A DNA stretch of 64,000 bases from Piper betle. Its lineage: Eukaryota; Streptophyta; Magnoliopsida; Piperales; Piperaceae. Location of the stretch: assembly GCA_033002965.1 (NCBI GenBank), contig JAURVB010003056.1, positions 62,001 to 126,000 on the forward strand. The letters run 5' to 3'. The notes under the pieces were generated by a model. It was not told where the DNA came from. It did not search any database and worked only from the letters and a program-made list of their open reading frames with translations. Made by a program: the position numbers and the translations under genes. The first letter of the stretch is position 1; every line of letters starts with the position of its first letter. Of the stretch, positions 10,406-22,030 are shown in pieces.

Positions 10406-12424
10406 GGAGAAAGTATTGCTGTAATTGAGCACAGCCATCTTGGCTGTGCTCAATTTTTTCGGCCGTTGGATTGAATCCAACGGCTGAAAATTCCCCCCTC
10501 ACCCTTCTTCCAAAAAAAAAAAAATTTTGCCGCCTTTTCCCCTGCCGCCGCGCGCGCGCGCTCCGCTCCGACTAGTGGGCAGACCCCGCCTCGCCACCGT
10601 CGTCAAGTCCGGCGTCCTCCACATCCCCTCCGGCTGCGCCCTCCACGTCCCCTCCCGCCGCGACCTCCACGTCCCGGCCACCCCGCCCTCCACGTCCCGG
10701 CCGCCCCCCATGCCGCGCCACTCGTCCTGCCCACCTTGGGTCACCCGGGAAGGGATCAAGAAGGGAGGGCCGTCGTTGGCCGGCAGTGGGCGGGCGGCGG
10801 GCGGCCGGCGATCGGCTGAGTTGGGAAAAACAGGGTGCCGGCGAACAGGGGAGGGAAGAGGAAAAGGCAGGGGTAGTTTCGTAATAAAAATTTGACTCGT
10901 TCCCGACTCGAGTCAATATTACGAAATATATCTTAAAAAATATTAAAAAAATACCATAAAATATAATAATCCATTATAATTCAATTATTTTATTTTATGA
11001 TATTTTTCTGTATTTTTTTATATTTTTTGGATTTATTTCGTAATATTAACACAAGTTAGGACCGAGTCAAGTTTTTATTACCAAACTACCCCTCTCAAAA
11101 ATATGAAAAAAATAGAATTAAAAACCATAAAATAAAATAATCTATTAGAATTAGATTATTTTATTTTAGGGTATTTTCCTATATATTTTTTAAATTTTTT
11201 AGGATTTATTTCGTAATATTAACTCAAATCGGGACCGAGTCAACATTTTATTTTAAAATATGAACAAAATAGGGTAACATACTATAAAATAAAATAATCC
11301 ATTATAATTCGATTATTTTATTTTATAATATTTTCCTGTATTTTTTTTATATTTTCGGTATTTATTTTGTAATATTGACTCGAGTTGGAACCGAGTCAAA
11401 TTTTTATTATAAAAATTTATCCCGCTACAAATTCAAGTCCCAACTCGGTCCGGACTCAAGTTGGGACTTGAATTTGTAGCGGGGTTAATTTTTTATAATA
11501 AAAATTTGTAGCGGACTCTAAGTTTTTATTACCGAATTATTTTATTTTTTAAAAATTTATTTTATAATTAAAACTTGACTCGATCCTGCACGGGTTCGAG
11601 TCAAGTTTTTATTTTATGGTATTGTATTTTTAAAAAAAATTTAAAAATCAATTTTGTAGTATTGACTCGAGCCAGAGTGAGCCAAATTTTTATTTTACAG
11701 TATTTTATTTTTTAAAATTATTTTTAATATTTATTTCGTAATATTGACTCGGGAGCGAGTCAAACTTTTATTACGAAAATGCCATCGCCCCCTTCCACCC
11801 CGCCCTCCTCCCCGCCCCTGTTTTTTCGCGCCACCGTCGGCGGTGCTGTGGTGACGCCGGCGTGGGGTTGGGGCGAAACGGGCGGAGAGGGGGAGGGAAA
11901 CCGGACGTGGGGCATGGGGCGGAGCGAGGGCCGCGGGGCGGGGCGGGGCGGGGGCGGCTGGGGGGTGAAAGCAGGGGAGGGGGGGAAGGGTGGGGGCGGG
12001 GCGGGGGCGTGGCCGGAGGGCCGCGGGGCAGAGAAAGGGGCGTGGGGTGGGGCGGGGCGGTAGGCGCGGGGGAGGGGCGTGGGGTGCGGGGCGGAGCGAG
12101 GGCCGCGGGGCGGGGCGAGGGGCGCTGCGGGGGGTGAAAACAGGGGAGGGGGGAAGGGTGGGGGCGGGGCGGGGGGGGGCGGGGCAGCGCAAGGGTCGTG
12201 CGGGGGGCGCGGGGGAGGGGCGGGAGGCGCGGGGCGGAGCGAGGCGGGGCGCGGCGAGGCGCGGCGAGGGGCGCGGCGGACCAAATCAGAGGAAGGGGAG
12301 GGGGGGGGAGGGGGGTTTTGATTTAACTTGGGGTATTTTGAGCCGTCCGATCTCAATCGGACGGCTCTAAACAAATTCGAGCACAGCCATGTTGGCTGTG
12401 CTCTATTACAGGAAACATTCCCTC
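10406..12424. mobile_element. Mutator-like (MULE) non-autonomous element with long GC-rich arms
   Basis: A 2019-bp element is flanked by a perfect 9-bp direct repeat TTTTATGAT (10397-10405 and 12425-12433), the target duplication size of the Mutator superfamily. The ends are inverted repeats: GGAGAAAGTATTGCTGTAAT at the left matches the complement of the right end, followed on both sides by the palindrome GAGCACAGCC-N4/5-GGCTGTGCTC and a second palindrome (CCGTTGGAT/ATCCAACGG at left, GCCGTCCGAT/ATCGGACGGC at right). Inverted similarity continues through GC-rich arms to about 10960 and from about 11715. The centre (10900-11760) is AT-rich with internal repeats. No transposase is present. Long ORFs in the GC-rich arms are low-complexity Arg/Gly/Pro readings, not genes. 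Confidence 0.85.
10940..11345. repeat. palindromic repeat units inside MULE 1
   Basis: Three units of roughly 170 bases each hold a palindrome of the form AAATAAAATAAT...ATTATTTTATTT (near 10950, 11125 and 11290). They alternate with GACTCGAGTC- or GACCGAGTC-type boxes next to TTCGTAATATT. These explain the AT-rich core of the element. Confidence 0.6.
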
Positions 12425-12433
12425 TTTTATGAT
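12425..12433. repeat. target-site duplication, right copy (MULE 1)
   Basis: TTTTATGAT, identical to 10397-10405. Confidence 0.85.
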
Positions 12434-12513
12434 ATGTGGCAGTACTTTATCTTCTCGCCATACTTAATCCTGAAAAACAGTCGGCGATGAGAACAATAGG
12501 CGATTACAAATGA

Positions 12514-12522
12514 ATATAGTTT
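12514..12522. repeat. target-site duplication, left copy (MULE 2)
   Basis: ATATAGTTT, identical to 13107-13115. Confidence 0.85.
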
Positions 12523-13106
12523 GGGGTTGGGTAACCTGGGGGCGTCCCAGGATAATTTTCCCGGGGTCGCCCCAAATCTGGACCGTCCGATTATAAGGAC
12601 GGTCTAGATTTTTTCTTCTTAAACCCTAACTCCTCCCCTCCTCCCATGCGCCACCGCCGCCGCCGGGCCGCTGTCGCCGCCCCCGCCGCCGGGCCGCTAT
12701 CGCCTCCGCCGCGCGACCCCGCCCTCGCCGCCATCGTCGCTCGCCGTCGTCCACGGGCGTGGGTTGTCACCGCTTTGCCGCCCGACCACGTCGGGGTTGT
12801 CCCCGCGTTGCCGCGCGACCTCGCTGGCTAGCGCCGCCTTGCTCCTCGCCCGACGCGGACGGGTGCGGTGACGGCGGCGTTGCCATGGACGTGGGTGCGG
12901 TGAAGGGTGGCACCGCCGCTGCCGAGGGTGGCGAGGGCAGCTGCGGCGGCGCGGCAGGGCAGCTGCGGCGGCGCGGCGAGGGCGGCGGGCGGCGGCAGTT
13001 GGAGGGTGGAGGGTTAGGATTAGGGTTTTTAAAAAAAACAGATCTGAGCCGTCAGATTAGATCTGACGGCCCAGATTAGGGTGACCGCAGGAAACTAGCC
13101 AATCCC
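12523..13106. mobile_element. Mutator-like non-autonomous element with GC-rich interior (Pack-MULE-like)
   Basis: A 584-bp element is flanked by a perfect 9-bp duplication ATATAGTTT (12514-12522 and 13107-13115). The termini are inverted: GGGGTTGGGTAACCTGGG at left against GGGATTGGCTAGTTTCCTG (complement of the right end). The match runs about 90 bases inward through GGTCGCCCCAAATCTGGACC / GGTCACCCTAATCTGGGCC, a palindrome (CCGTCCGAT or CCGTCAGAT type) and AAACCCTAAC. The left arm has a small internal duplication. The interior (12640-13010) is strongly GC-rich with reading frames but no recognised protein, the composition typical of MULEs that captured gene pieces. Confidence 0.85.
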
Positions 13107-13115
13107 ATATAGTTT
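13107..13115. repeat. target-site duplication, right copy (MULE 2)
   Basis: ATATAGTTT, identical to 12514-12522. Confidence 0.85.
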
Positions 13116-14275
13116 TTACTGCTGTATATATTGGTTGACTCTTTTTTTTTTTTTGGCTTGCGATGCCTTTTTGACGCGAACCCTCCTCCTTAATTTTACT
13201 TGGATGGGCAATACAGTAGCAATTATAGCAATTTTAACCAGACTCGTCTAATTTTAGAACTTCTCAACTCATCAACGTCCAACCCCACAATCAATTGAAA
13301 GTCTCCTAGGTCTTTGACTTCCGCCTCCAAACATTTCTAGATCACTGAAAAATTAAGAATGTGACTAGAATTTCTCTTCAAGGTGCCCAAATTATAGTTT
13401 TAAATACTTAAAGTACCTGCCCGGTTTCTGGTAACCCTCATCTTATCTTTAAATCAGGTAAGGTTTATGCCCTCATACCATTTTAATTCATACCTTTTAT
13501 TTTAACCATTATTTAATCAAATATTGCTTGCAAAATTATTTTTAACATTTAATAAAATATTTTATTTATAATTTTAAAATTTGGTTGAACTAAATTTGAT
13601 TGGGTTTAATAAAATATATCTCATACCGATTAAACTCCGGTATGATAAGATAACCAGTACTTGGCTCATCATACTAACTTTATGGGCGACAACAAATTAC
13701 CCAACACAACATTATTTGCCTTCCTTTGGGAAAACTTCTGTAAGCACTTGTCTATATATATATACCTACCCCGAGCTCCCAGCTACCAGAGGTTTAAATG
13801 AATGGCCAATTCAGAAAGATGGTGATGTTTATAGCTGGTCATCAGTTGTTAAGTTTTAATCACAATTATTTGTCCAAACTAAGCAAGCCATGATAATTAG
13901 TCAATTCACCTTTTTTGCAATCGTTGTTGAAATACACTTGGCATAGACTTTAAAACATGTTGGGAGCTAACAGTTCAAGTGAGAGACCGAGCAGATATGA
14001 ACTGACTGGTAGAACAGCCAGTCAAATTGCGCCCTACTTCCTTCTTCTACCACACTTCTTATCATTATTTTCTTCTCTCCATCCTCATGTAGCCTTGCTA
14101 CTTCCAAGTTTCAACTGTAGTGAGCTTCTTCTTTCATCACAATCTCATTCCGACATGGGTTTTTGATTTTCTTTTTGGCAAAAACTATGTACATGAGTTG
14201 TTTGTCAAGTAGTTAAAGTCAATATTGTGGAATTGTCTGTGACAGAGTAAAGAATCAGTGATAAGCGGAAGAGGG
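13116..14275. other. 5' flank of the TT8-like gene
   Basis: AT-rich, no gene seen. The pyrimidine-rich part (14020-14160) may belong to the leader of the bHLH gene; the small frames here have no recognisable motif. Confidence 0.4.
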
Positions 14276-17200
14276 ATGACCTGCCCAGCGCCGTCTAGTC
14301 GTCTGCAGCAGATGCTTCAGGCAGCAGTTCAAAGCATTCAGTGGACATACAGTGTATTTTGGCAATTCTGTCCTCAACAGGGGTAGTACATTTTTATGAA
14401 CTAACACTACCAATCAAACAGTTTTCATGGTGATTAAGTGTGGTGTAATGCTTGTTTTGTTATGATAATGGAATGTACAGGGTCTTAGTATGGAGCGAGG
14501 GGTACTACAATGGAGCTATAAAGACAAGAAAAACAGTTCAACCAATGGAAGATGGTGCAGAGGAAGCATATATGGAGAGGAGCCAGCAACTCAGGGAGCT
14601 CTACGAGTCGCTGCTCGCCAGCGAGGCGAACCCGCCGGCTCGCCGTCCTTGTGCTGCACTCTTGCCGGAGGACCTTACAGAATCTGAGTGGTTCTATCTC
14701 ATGTGTATCTCCTTCTCCTTCCCTCCTGGAATGGGGTAAGAACCATAGATATCATGCACACATTTTTTATCACTAGCCATTGTTAGTTCGTTCGTAAATT
14801 ACAAAACATAGGTCTTCATGAATCATATTTTTCATGGATGTGCTACTAACTAATCACTATTTTGAACCACTAAAATGATCACTAAGGAAACAATATATAG
14901 TACACCATGTTATCAAATGGCACTGGGCAATGTTTCTTCCAATAGAAAATGGCAAAAAGAAAGTTGTACAGTTATAGGTGCTCATTGAGTAGGCTTACTG
15001 TGATCAGTTCTTGAGATGACTGCTACAGTAGTGCATGTAATGCTGCATATCTATCTTTAGATATTGGATTCAATGGACTATGTCATTTTGCTTTCCTCTT
15101 TTTTTATTGTGATTAAGCAAAATGGAATACATCTTTCATGGGTTTAGTCTGTGTCTGGGAGCCAAAAATGTGGGGAAAGTATCCAATTGCATTTGCTAGA
15201 GAATAGATTCCCAAGAACTGTTTATGAACCACAGTTTGACATCTCATTCATTTCACATATCTAGTATAATATACCAACTCCACCACTTTCTTTGTGAATC
15301 CTAATTCTCAGTGGACGTTGCAAGTTACCAAGTTGGCTTAGTTTCTGTTTTTCAAGCTTTCTATCTTTGAACTCGAACTATGAAATTCTATTATGTATCC
15401 TACTAAATAAAGGAGAAGGGGAATATATTTTTTGGAACACTAGTCTCCTGCAATAATCTTAATATCTATGTTTGTTAAGAAAAATGCTCCTTAAACGTTC
15501 AAAATATAGCTACTCCAGTACTTGATTACTAAGTATGCATGACATTAATATTTATATATAAATATTTAAATATTTTCTAACAACTTAGCTTGAGTGCAAA
15601 TTGATAGCCTGACTCATTTGTTCAAAATGGTTAACTCATGTTGAAGATTTAATAATCTGGATCATAATATATTAGATCATTGATATATTAATATAGATAT
15701 ACTTATAAATATTTAACTTAGTTAGCCACTGATGAAAAAATAATATAGGCCATCAGTTTGATTTAACGTATTTGTGCTCTTTGTAGATTGCCGGGCAAGG
15801 CCTATGCGAGGCAACAATATGTCTGGTTTGCGGGGGCTAATGATGCAGATAGCAAGGTTTTCTCTAGAGCCATTCTGGCCAAGGTATCTCAAAGTTATTT
15901 GTCATGCCTCTATAATTCCTGAGCTTCATTACCAGCTCTATAAATCTTCTAATTTGACCTGTTATTGTTTTACAAACTATGGTGTTTTTCATGCACATGC
16001 AATCAAAGGGTGCTCTAATACAGGTTAGTTGCCCACAATGGTTAAACTTTAAGAGTGCTAATTTTAATTTGCTATGAGCTCTTATTCATCAATATGACTG
16101 TAAAAGCTGATCAAATATAAGTAAATCGCCTAATGCAGCACTTCTTCTCTTTACTAAGAAATGGTAGACAAAAATCAAGAGATACAATTTAACTTATTTA
16201 TATCAATTAATTATTGTTGTTTGCAGACTCTGGTTTGTTTACCTCTCATGAATGGTGTGGTTGAAGTGGGTACCACTGAAATGGTTAGTTCATTTTTTAT
16301 GGAAAGTGTCACCAACCAGTCATAAGCTAAATTTTTGTTGGAAAGTAAGTTGATAATATGGCTGCCCATCATATCAACTCTTATTAACAAGGTTGTGAAA
16401 AATCGAATTGTAATTAAAATATGACACTCAGTTAATCAAAATATAAAGAAAAATAAAATAAAAACAACAAAAATAAGTTAATATAATTTATCTTCTCATT
16501 TAATAAAAGCTTATTTCTAAAATCAAAGTTTATCTCAAACATACGCTGGGCATGCATATTTCAACTAGTACCAGAACTCTATTTGGATCTATATTTGGGT
16601 TGAGGACTTTTAATTATTTAAGTCATATTTAGGATTCAATTTTGTGTTTTTTAATAAATTATGTTTTTTGTTCTACTTTGCAAGTCAATATATCAAATTT
16701 TATTATTAAAAGGGCTGTACAAAATTAGACTTTTATTAAGACATTTAGGCGAGGAAAATTTTATGATGCGATATCTAAACTAATAGAATTAGGATGAGGT
16801 CCTGTTTAACGAAGAAAATAATTGAATATTTTCTGGACCAGGTTGAGGAGGACCCTGGCCTCATTCAGCATTTGAAGACCTTCTTCAGCGACTACCATAC
16901 TCTACCACCTCCCTTCCGAAGCCAGCCCTCTCCGAGCACTCAACTTCGAACCTGGCATCGGCCAGCCGGAGCTACTTAGTTGCCGGCTCTCGCACATCAA
17001 TGCATGGCCTCGCCACGGACAAGAGCGAGGCGAATGATCAGGAAGGTGAAGGAGAAGAAGAAGAAGATCATGAACTCGACTTAGACTCGGAGAACGAATC
17101 AAGGAGGGATCACCTTCATACGACAAACCCTATTGGACACACAGTCCAGACACAACTTTCCCTTCCGGACTCGGAACAGCAGACGCTGGAGCTAAGTGAG

Positions 17201-19633
17201 CTGATGGAGCTGGAGATACCGGAGGACATCGGGATTGGCTCTCCGGACGAGTATTCGATCCATCTCAACTTGCCCAACTCCGGCGTCATCGTGGCTCCCG
17301 ACGAAAATAATCAGCACCTCTTGCAAGAGTTCACCGATATTGACCTTCTACCCTTAGGTATACATTTAAATTTTACCGTTTAAGTAATTCATCGAAAAAT
17401 ATTGTGTGCACCATTAAATTTTTTACACTATGTTAATGTTTGTCCTTTACGCCTTATTTCTTGGTCCGTTTTTGTCCTAACACTAATAACAAAAAAATGG
17501 CCAATTGCCATGGTTATGTGGCTAATTAAAGTTTGCCACAAGAAATTGTCACTGGGTTTATCCTAGCAAAAGAGGTTCAAGTTAATAATCGAGTTTGACT
17601 CTCAAAAATAGCTGCTAACCTGAATAGACTCGACTAGCTTTCAAACTATGTTTTAGAGTGGTGTTTCTTTCTTTTTTAATTCGCTCTGTTTGGCTAACAT
17701 AAAAGAAATGGAAAATCTTTAAAACCTATAAATTGTAATTCATGGCAAAAATATTGATCTACCAATAAAATAAAAATAATATTCTTTTTATAATATTTTA
17801 TTTTAAAGTTTGTTCCTACTAAAACTTCCACCAAATGATCCCCCTTGGACATGCCTTCTCTATAAAATTTTTAATAAAAAACACGAAAATAAAAGGAGGA
17901 AATTTTAATTTACATCATAAATTAAATTTGTATCATGACTAACTCTTTCTAAATAAATTAGCTAGGGAATGGAGAAACATGTCATGAAATTATATAATGT
18001 CGAAGTCTCTACTAATTGGAAACTAGTCATATAACGGAAAATATTGGAGGTCAGGAAGTTAGTAATTATATAGCTGACAACACAATTTGTTACTTGAATG
18101 GATCAAGGTATTAATGATAATGGTTGCTCTCCTAATTTCAATATTATCAGGAGCTGTTATGGAGATGAATAATGAAGAATTGGCCATGGAAGACAACCAC
18201 TACCCACAGACTGTGTTAACCATCCTACGACACAATGCAAGTCGAACCGCCGCTTTATCTTCTCCCGCAGCCAGTTATCTCTTAGTACAGTCTCCGAATT
18301 CGGCATTTACGAGGTGGAGAAGCGATCAACCGATTCGCCTTCCGGTGGAAGGAGCTTCCCAGTTGATGCTCAAGTATGTTCTCTTTAGCCTCCCATTCCT
18401 CCACAACAAGTGCCAGGTCGACGTTGACGGCAACTCGCCGAAGACGCCCGACGAAGGCAATGGTGGCAAGTTTATAAAAAGCACGCCCCAAGATGAGCTT
18501 AGTGCGAATCATGTGCTAGCCGAACGCCGGAGAAGGGAGAAGCTCAACGAGAGGTTCATCGTTCTCAGGTCACTCGTCCCATTTGTCACCAAGGTCCCAT
18601 GAACTTCTACCTATAGTATATATCATGACACATTGCCTGATAAGTTTGATTATTTATGGTAGAGAAATGTGAATTGCTTGTCATTCTTAATCGTAAACAT
18701 GAACATCAAAATATTTATAATTAGGTATGCCAATTAATTGACAGATATACTTCATGCTTAGATGGTGCATATTGTTACAATTGTGTGATTGGGTGATACA
18801 ACCTCAACTTGCAACTAATTTTTTCTCGAATTAAACTATTGCTACCTCTTCTTTGACCAAACTTAATTATGTATTTAAATATATAGTATAAAAGCTTAAC
18901 CTGCATGAGAATTATGAACATGTTGGTACTTATCTTTAACATTACTTATGTAGATGGATAAAGCTTCGATATTGGGGGACACAATAGAGTACGTGAAGCA
19001 GCTAAAGAAGAAGATCCAAGAACTAGAGATGAAAAACAAACAGATCACAGATCAATGTGAAGAGCAACAAATAGAGAAGACTGCCATACACGCCGGCAAA
19101 TTACTACCAAACACAAGTTCGGCGGCTACGACCTCGAATCTGACCAGCATCGATCGGAGTACATCAGTTTCTGGGAATCCGGAGAAGAAGAAGAGAGTTG
19201 GGCAAGGTCGGAAGGGGGCCATGGAAGCATCCCCAGATGCCGAAAACGCGCCGCCGGTTGGGACAATGGTGCAGGTTTCCATTATTGAAAGTGATGCATT
19301 GTTGGAGCTAGAGTGCAATTACAGGGATGGGCTGTTGTTGGACACATTGAAAACACTTATCGAGCTCAAGATTGAAGTCATTGCAGTGCAATCATCTTCT
19401 ACAAATGGTGTTTTTAAGGCTGAAATTAGAGCTAAAGTATTGAGCTTATTGTCCTAGACATTGTGATCAATAGCTTATGTATTAGATTGTTTACTAATAT
19501 GCAGGTAGAGGTAAATCTAACTACGTTTTTTTTTGTTATTTCAATTGGGCAGGTGAAGGACAAGGCGAATGGCAGGAAAGCAAGCATTGTGGAAGTAAAA
19601 AAAGCTATTCAACAGATTATACCATTGATTTGA
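14276..19633 (+). CDS. TT8: TT8-type bHLH transcription factor (subgroup IIIf), with one frameshift
   Basis: Regulator of anthocyanin and proanthocyanidin genes, acting in the nucleus with an R2R3-MYB and a WD40 partner. Exons: 14276-14382, 14481-14735, 15787-15883, 16009-16023 (15-nt microexon), 16227-16283, 16842-17357, 18151-18593, 18954-19436, 19553-19633. The MYB-interacting N-terminus is intact (AVQSIQWTYSVFWQFCPQQG, GYYNGAIKTRKT, ERSQQLRELYESLL, LPGKAYARQQYVWFAGAND). An acidic middle follows, then the bHLH (NHVLAERRRREKLNERF, with the His-Glu-Arg DNA contacts; helix 2 MDKASILGDTIEYVKQLKKK) and an ACT-like C-terminus ending VEVKKAIQQIIPLI. Exon 6 has a shift near 16900-16917: the first frame meets a stop at 16977-16979, while KPALSEHSTSNLASASRSYL continues in another frame. 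Summed exon length is one base short of (or two over) a multiple of three, about 684 codons. As read, the protein would lack its bHLH. Confidence 0.9.
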
Positions 19634-20869
19634 TGTAATTATCAAATCATGTTATTAGTGATAATTAATCAGAAGATATAATTATGTGAATTATTAATTG
19701 TAAGTTAATTAGGTGCACTTAAAACATTGTAACCAGAGTACATAAATATAAATGGTATTTGGATTGATGGTCCATGCATATGGAATAGCAAAAGGACTAT
19801 ATAGCAAGTAAATCATAAATACATAATTTTTTTATTTACAAGCTAGCAATGTACTTGCACACATCTACTCCCTTGAAATGGTAATTTTTAGATTTTTATT
19901 TATAGTTAAACTTCAAGCATGCATGATGTTGATCACGTTGTAATTGCACGGATTTTATAACAACCCATACCCAAGTATAAATTGCTAGGCATAAAAACTT
20001 ATAATTACACTTCTATTACGTACTTACTATATGGGTTTGGAACTAATTCCGAGGATCTTATATTCCACCCAGCGATTTTTTTTCAAGCATGCGAGCCTAA
20101 CACTTGCCAAATTTAATCCTGGATTTAATATGGTATCGAATTGGCTCTGATACAAGACCCAACCCAAGTTATAATCACTAAACTCTAGTCTTCAGCTTAG
20201 GTTTTTGACCGGCACTTGTTATCTATTTTGGACGCTGATATTTTGGAGTCAATTCGACTTGTATGCCCGAGTACAAGGCCAGTTAAACCGTATGTACATG
20301 ACTTGTAAGATATATATATATATATATACTGGAATTGCCGATGAGATGAAGATTTCATTGGCGTGACAATCATTATTGAGGAGTTTATGGTTTTCAAGAT
20401 AGAGAAATATCAAACCTTCACATCCTAATGGCAAAAATAATGTTTTTTGTGCCATGCTTGAGATCAAGTAAAACTCCGCCAGTGTTTGTACATTGATAGT
20501 CCCAAGTCCAAATAAACGAGGGTTGACGTTAGAAAAGACATTTGGCTATAAAATCAATTGTCATTTGTAATTACATGAATCTTAATTTTAAATTCAAGTA
20601 TCTAACACCATTTAGAAATATACATTAAATAATCTCACTTTTGACATGTGATCTTAGGTATGAGACTAGCTATTTGCATCTAGTTAATAGAACAACTCCC
20701 ATAAAGCTTTGAGACTTCTTCAATCCTATATAAATGATTTTAACGAATTACCACTATACTAATAATTAGGATGTATGTATGCATTGAGCAAATAAACATC
20801 AAATTCCATAAAATGCACCAGTATTTCCTAGTAATAACAAACTCGTGACCCGGTTGTTTGTTGCCCAAT
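19634..20869. other. intergenic spacer after the TT8-like gene
   Basis: AT-rich. Near 20040-20200 there is text related to the TRIM at 29187-30109 (ATTCCACCC, TTGGCTCTGATAC, then GACCCAACCCAAG), probably a worn copy. A (TA)n run lies at 20311-20328. No gene is seen. Confidence 0.4.
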
Positions 20870-21240
20870 CATAGTTTTGGAACTTCTTTTCGACTCCAAA
20901 ACTTCTTTAATCAACTCAACTTCATAGTTTGTCGAGTTAAACTCCATAGATGATTATACAGTGACTAATTTTATAATTAACTTTCCGAGTTAAGTAATAA
21001 AATATATTAAAATATATTGTCCTTCTTATAGATTAGCCAAATCAATATTTTTAAGTAATATAAATCATATATTTACTATTTTCAAGTGTCAAAGAGTAAT
21101 ATATATATATTAATTTCATACAATTATTTATTTACATATTAACATTTTAATATAAATGTCTTTGACTTAGTTTGGAGTTGACTCCACTCTATAATATGTC
21201 GAGCCGAGTCTAAGTTTCAAGTTTTTCAATTATATGTCCA
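20870..21240. repeat. dispersed repeat family A, copy 2
   Basis: Same motif order as copy 1: GACTCC, GAGTTAAGTAATAAAATAT, AATATAAATCATATATTTA, TTTCAAGTGTCAAAGAGTAA, GAGTTGACTCCACTC, GTCGAGCCGAGTCTAAGTTTC. Confidence 0.55.
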
Positions 21241-21347
21241 ACCACTTAACTAGTTAACTATTTTTAATTTTTAAACAGCCAACATATATGCTCAATATGC
21301 AAATACACTTTTTAATTAATCATCATTCTACCAAGGAAGTTAATGTT

Positions 21348-21349
<2 letters not shown>

Positions 21350-21387
<38 letters not shown>
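21350..21387. repeat. (TA)n microsatellite
   Basis: Uninterrupted TA dinucleotides. Confidence 0.9.
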
Positions 21388-21390
<3 letters not shown>

Positions 21391-21599
21391 GATTTTATTG
21401 ACTTAGTGAAGCCAATAAATCATTTTCTTATTTTTTTATCTAATTTGATTTCTCTTTAGCCTCTTTGGGCTTTGTCTGGTTAAATTAATTATGATTACCT
21501 TAAATAGCCCACCAACATACTCTCTTGTGTGGGGAAATAAATTCCCTTTCTCTTAAGTATGATTAATCTTTAATTAATCTTTATATGATCTTATCCTTA

Positions 21600-22030
21600 A
21601 CTTTGTAATTAGTGCAAATTGATGGGATCAATCATTTGTTCACAAGCGATTAAACAAGGTGAAGATTATAAACTATTCTATTATTATATTGGATCTTACC
21701 CCTATGCATTGGATGTGAGATTTGGGGATGTTAAATTCTACTCACCTTAAAGAAATTTCGTCAATGAAATTTATTTATACGATTCTTGAGCCTAATCTAA
21801 ATCTTTCTTGATATATCTTCATCCATCCAAAATTGTACCAAGTTGGCTCTAACATCACTTGTAATAGCCCAGCCCAATTAGTGTAAACTAATGGGATTAG
21901 TTATTTTTTAAAAGTGATTAATCGAGTTGAAGATCAAAAATATTTTCTCATTAATATATTTAATTTTATCTTGGTAAATATTGAATGTACGACTAACTTT
22001 GAAGATGTTGCAGACTTATCCTTTATTGAC
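21600..22030 (-). mobile_element. degenerate TRIM-related element
   Basis: Follows the same plan as the TRIM at 29187-30109 but is diverged: an LTR-like end (GGATGTGAGATTTGGGGATG), a CTCACCTTAAAGAAATTTCGTC box as in the internal region, TTGGCTCTAACATCACTTG in place of the primer-binding site, then TGTAATAGCCCAGCCCAATT as the start of a second LTR. No clean target duplication was found. Confidence 0.5.

Noticed and set aside
10499..10916. Frames of 86-122 codons on both strands
   Set aside because: Same cause: the left GC-rich arm of the MULE.
11731..12374. Long Pro/Arg/Gly-rich frames on both strands
   Set aside because: They lie in the GC-rich arm of the MULE, occur in several frames at once and are low-complexity; no gene is needed to explain them.
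12646..13079. GC-rich frames inside MULE 2
   Set aside because: Possible captured gene fragment, but no recognisable domain and no splice structure, so not called as a gene.
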